From: G001797105 sp964528155
Lineage (GTDB): Bacteria > Chloroflexota > Anaerolineae > Anaerolineales > E44-bin32
Direction: 5' to 3'
Assembly: GCA_964528155.1 (NCBI GenBank)
Contig: CAZGRL010000161.1
Span: 1 to 7,232, forward strand
Length of the DNA: 7,232 nt
Both the position numbers and the translations under genes were made by a program. Shown here piece by piece: positions 6,001-7,232 of the stretch. The notes below the pieces were generated by a model. The model made no database searches and was not told the origin of the DNA. It worked only from the letters and a program-made list of their open reading frames with translations. Within the stretch, counting starts at the first letter, position 1. The number at the start of each line of letters is the position of its first letter.

Positions 6001-7232
6001 CGAAGCATGGGTGAGCAGCGACGACTGGACGGACTGGCGCACGATCGCCGATATCGACGACCCGGGAGCTGACTTCAAGGACTTCGTCGCTTGGGACGGC
6101 GACCCATCCATCGATACCGGGACAAATTATCAAATAGCCGCCACGCAGAGCGGTACAGCCTGGCGGCATATCGTGGCCCGGTACGACGATGGAGCCGGAT
6201 CGAACAGGCTCCGGGGCTTCATCGATGGTCAACTCACCGGCTACACCCCCGCCGCGCCGAATTGGCCTTCGATCACCGGGAGCGTCAGCCTTGGAGCGTG
6301 GTGGTATGAGGCCGGGAGCGACTACACGGATTTCTGGGATGGCAAGCTGGATGAGATCCGAATCTCCGATATCCCCCGGCCTGCAGACTGGATCACTACG
6401 GAGTTCAACAATCAGGACTCCCCTTCGACGTTCTTCAAGTCCCTTGGACCCATAGAGGCACAGGGCGTCAATCCCGCCGGAAAGATGATGAACACCGTCG
6501 TGGGATCTGGCGCGGCCACAATGACGTTCGATACCCCGGGCCAGGACGCTTACTGGTACACAGAATTGGCCTATCCGGACACGGGGGACACCACCATCAT
6601 CGACGCCGGGGACTACACGCTCAACATGTACTTCAGCCAGCTGCCCCAGGTGCCCTCCGACTGGTACAGCGCCAACTGGCTCTACCGCAAGCCGATCACG
6701 ATCTATGGGAACAAAGTCGGCTCCGGCGGTGTGACCAACTTCCCCGTTTTGATCAACCTGTCTTCGGATAGCGAACTGGCAGCCAGTGCTTGCGATTCTC
6801 CTTCGGCTGGATACGACATTCTCTTCACCTCCTCCGACGGAACCACGAAGCTCAGCCACGAGATCGAGACCTTCAATGACAGCACCGGAGCTCTGGTTGC
6901 CTGGGTGAAGGTGCCGAGCCTGACCAACCCGGCCAACACGACGATCTACATGTACTACGGCAACAGTACTTGTAGCGATCAGCAAGATGTGGCCAATGTG
7001 TGGTCGAGCTACGTCGGTGTCTGGCACATGAAGGAGAGCAGCGGCACAGGCTACTATGTGAAGAACAGCGTACAGGACGACTACCATGCGAATGCGGGCT
7101 CCACGCAGTATCTATCGAGCACGATCATCAATGGTGGCCGCGACTTCAACAACTCCTACCTCAACGTTCAGAACGGTACAGACCTTCTCGATGGCGATAC
7201 GAGTTTCACCTTGGAGTTCTGGGGATATCCCG
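3092..7232 (+). CDS. Giant fusion: receiver domain - family 2 glycosyltransferase (cellulose/mannan-synthase-like) - DUF2341/LamG surface modules; 3' end outside window
   Basis: One frame stays open for 1380 codons and exits the window. Residues ~13-125 are a response-regulator receiver: acidic pair Glu20/Asp21, phospho-acceptor Asp66, Lys114, but Ala94 where Thr/Ser is usual. Hydrophobic helices lie at ~157-176 and ~178-212. Residues ~272-560 are a processive GT2 catalytic domain: Asp310/Asp311 (ADDS), DADF at 363-366, TED at 503-505, QRMRW at 541-545. These residues bind nucleotide sugar and extend a polysaccharide at the inner face of the membrane; closest resemblance is CslA/mannan synthase, substrate unknown. 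Helices at ~580-602, 612-634 and 644-664 lead to GGWHRTQKTG and a KKKK-rich linker. A signal-peptide-like helix (~740-757, then VSAAP) precedes the exported part: DUF2341 (783-~905), LamG (~907-1122), a YWYT/YTLNMYF segment (1127-1185), a second DUF2341 (from 1191) and a second LamG cut by the window edge. Asn-Gly tracts occur at 214-262 and 384-422. The GTG start is 9 nt after the previous stop, with AGGG at 3081-3084; no other start precedes the receiver. Confidence 0.93.
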   Translation, partial: METRLRSKIPNKDIRVLIVEDSARWREELNRLLATVERVRVVGEAVNGWEAIDMTAKLRPDVVLMDQNLPSLSGVSATLRIKESQPDVRVIFVAAEETWRQAAMKAGAEAYFVKGDDTQKLIDRIVDPVANLRKKASHKSQGKPPIPIWQDTRLWKAGVLTLLSIVLILTVLYPTFVIPGIALALGLGFFAYGLKYYASVAVILISTSGLGIKNGNGNGNGNGNGNGHGLGRFFKVGHNGLHNGNGNGNGNGHANGNGNGNGGLTSRIPPKDQPFISIQLPMFNELTVVDRLLEACTRLDYQNYEVLVADDSRDRTVGHLEKWAKHPKVRVSHRINRSGFKGAALKHAVEVMDPRTKYVVIFDADFIPPPGILHQFLSYFYYVNGPNGNGNGNGNGHGNGNRKGNGNGSAKGDGNGNGNGNGRDGEGLMLVDERLAAVQGYQWHVLNASENWITRGIRTEFAGSYVVERPGQELTGAMKMISGSVFMIRADMLRKIGWGTSITEDWELTIRLYLNGYRVLYSPFIQAPAECVSDFKQLTRQRMRWAEGHTFNVKKYFFPLLLSKKLSRREKLEFIYYAPYYLQSAFFIVGTLAWFISELILRQRLPFWTETLGWSLVFTNSMALILMNTAGLFLERGIKRNWAGLMSFLLLTLLLVPYQAYAAIKGLLEPSEGGWHRTQKTGVITEVIDKLDLGKRMKGLLPKKKKRPAIDLSKHSTLSAISAKIPGPIRKFGARSSLGFRLASALVTGIALLAILSNNIGTVSAAPDVFYLHDSAAASSPAWYDTNWSYRQKLTIDSSKVSGTADLSYFPVLINRTESDWADTGHGGYVAQSDGGDILFTAANGTTKLDHEIERYTSTSGELIAWVEVPVVSYNSDTDIYVYFGNAGASDQWNVSGTWDANYLAVYHMNQDPSGTVYDSTGNSIDLSSGSTMGSGDLIGGAIGYGLQFDGTEDRLASGASQITTESFTIEAWVSSDDWTDWRTIADIDDPGADFKDFVAWDGDPSIDTGTNYQIAATQSGTAWRHIVARYDDGAGSNRLRGFIDGQLTGYTPAAPNWPSITGSVSLGAWWYEAGSDYTDFWDGKLDEIRISDIPRPADWITTEFNNQDSPSTFFKSLGPIEAQGVNPAGKMMNTVVGSGAATMTFDTPGQDAYWYTELAYPDTGDTTIIDAGDYTLNMYFSQLPQVPSDWYSANWLYRKPITIYGNKVGSGGVTNFPVLINLSSDSELAASACDSPSAGYDILFTSSDGTTKLSHEIETFNDSTGALVAWVKVPSLTNPANTTIYMYYGNSTCSDQQDVANVWSSYVGVWHMKESSGTGYYVKNSVQDDYHANAGSTQYLSSTIINGGRDFNNSYLNVQNGTDLLDGDTSFTLEFWGYP
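3731..3772 (+). repeat. Asn-Gly tract A (7 consecutive NG, then HG)
   Basis: Seven consecutive AAY-GGN codon pairs encode residues 214-227 of the giant protein, directly after its first membrane region. Third positions vary between AAC/AAT and GGC/GGG/GGT, so the hexamer repeat is kept at protein level and is not a fresh slippage product. Confidence 0.9.
3818..3877 (+). repeat. Asn-Gly tract B (5 NG, HA, 4 NG)
   Basis: Residues 243-262 of the giant protein, separated from tract A by a short segment containing LGRFFKVGHNGLH. Together the two tracts form a flexible linker between the membrane region and the glycosyltransferase domain, which begins about 10 residues later. Confidence 0.9.
4241..4357 (+). 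repeat. Asn-Gly tract C, inside the glycosyltransferase domain
   Basis: Residues 384-422 are mostly NG pairs broken by HG, NR, KG, SA, KG and DG, giving 13 Asn-Gly dipeptides and a few positive charges. The tract lies after DADF (363-366) and before AAVQGYQW, a stretch that is only a short loop in ordinary cellulose/mannan-synthase-like enzymes. It is therefore an insertion within the GT-A fold. Confidence 0.88.

Noticed and set aside
5903..7087. Minus-strand frame of 394 codons
   Set aside because: It is antisense to clear LamG/DUF2341 sequence. Long antisense frames are common in GC-rich coding DNA, and it has no recognisable motif.

Overview
The window is a GC-rich stretch of bacterial chromosome read almost entirely from the + strand. 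It looks like one co-directional cluster for a cell-surface or extracellular polysaccharide system. The partial first gene ends in a PEP-CTERM-like anchor (VPEP, hydrophobic helix, RRRRK), which points to a bacterium with an exosortase-type envelope. I cannot name a phylum: there are no rRNA, tRNA or housekeeping genes, and the long mosaic proteins fit many uncultured environmental lineages.

Layout. (1) 1-764: the 3' end of a secreted protein made of beta-sandwich modules of the DUF2341/LamG type, ending in the VPEP anchor. (2) 765-1173: a gap that is either one doubtful small gene (761-1174, with a good ribosome binding site) or a leader region. It holds three CCGTRAAG direct repeats, a near-palindrome and a GC-rich hairpin. 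(3) 1174-2067: a ParA/MinD-family ATPase with an intact deviant Walker A motif. (4) 2057-3082: an unrecognised 341-residue protein that overlaps the ATPase gene by 11 nt. Its N-terminal half is a tandem array with an exact 33-residue period. (5) 3092-7232 and beyond: one uninterrupted frame of at least 1380 codons. It joins a response-regulator receiver domain, membrane helices, a cellulose/mannan-synthase-like family 2 glycosyltransferase with the D / DxD / TED / QxxRW residues, a signal-peptide-like helix, and an extracytoplasmic chain of DUF2341 and LamG modules that runs off the window.

How the genes may work together (inference). The giant protein looks like a membrane glycan synthase with a phosphorylation-type input at its N-terminus and a lectin-like surface module at its C-terminus. 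The ParA-like ATPase and the 33-residue-repeat protein, translated just ahead of it, could position or assemble the synthase, much as BcsQ accompanies bacterial cellulose synthase. The upstream anchored protein shares module types with the C-terminus of the giant protein. The two together suggest a surface matrix in which polysaccharide and lectin-like proteins are made from one locus.

The most unusual features are the receiver-glycosyltransferase-lectin fusion, the roughly 30 Asn-Gly dipeptides in hydrophilic tracts (one inserted inside the catalytic domain), and the 33-residue repeat protein, which sits in the same frame as the giant gene and is separated from it by a single TAG stop.
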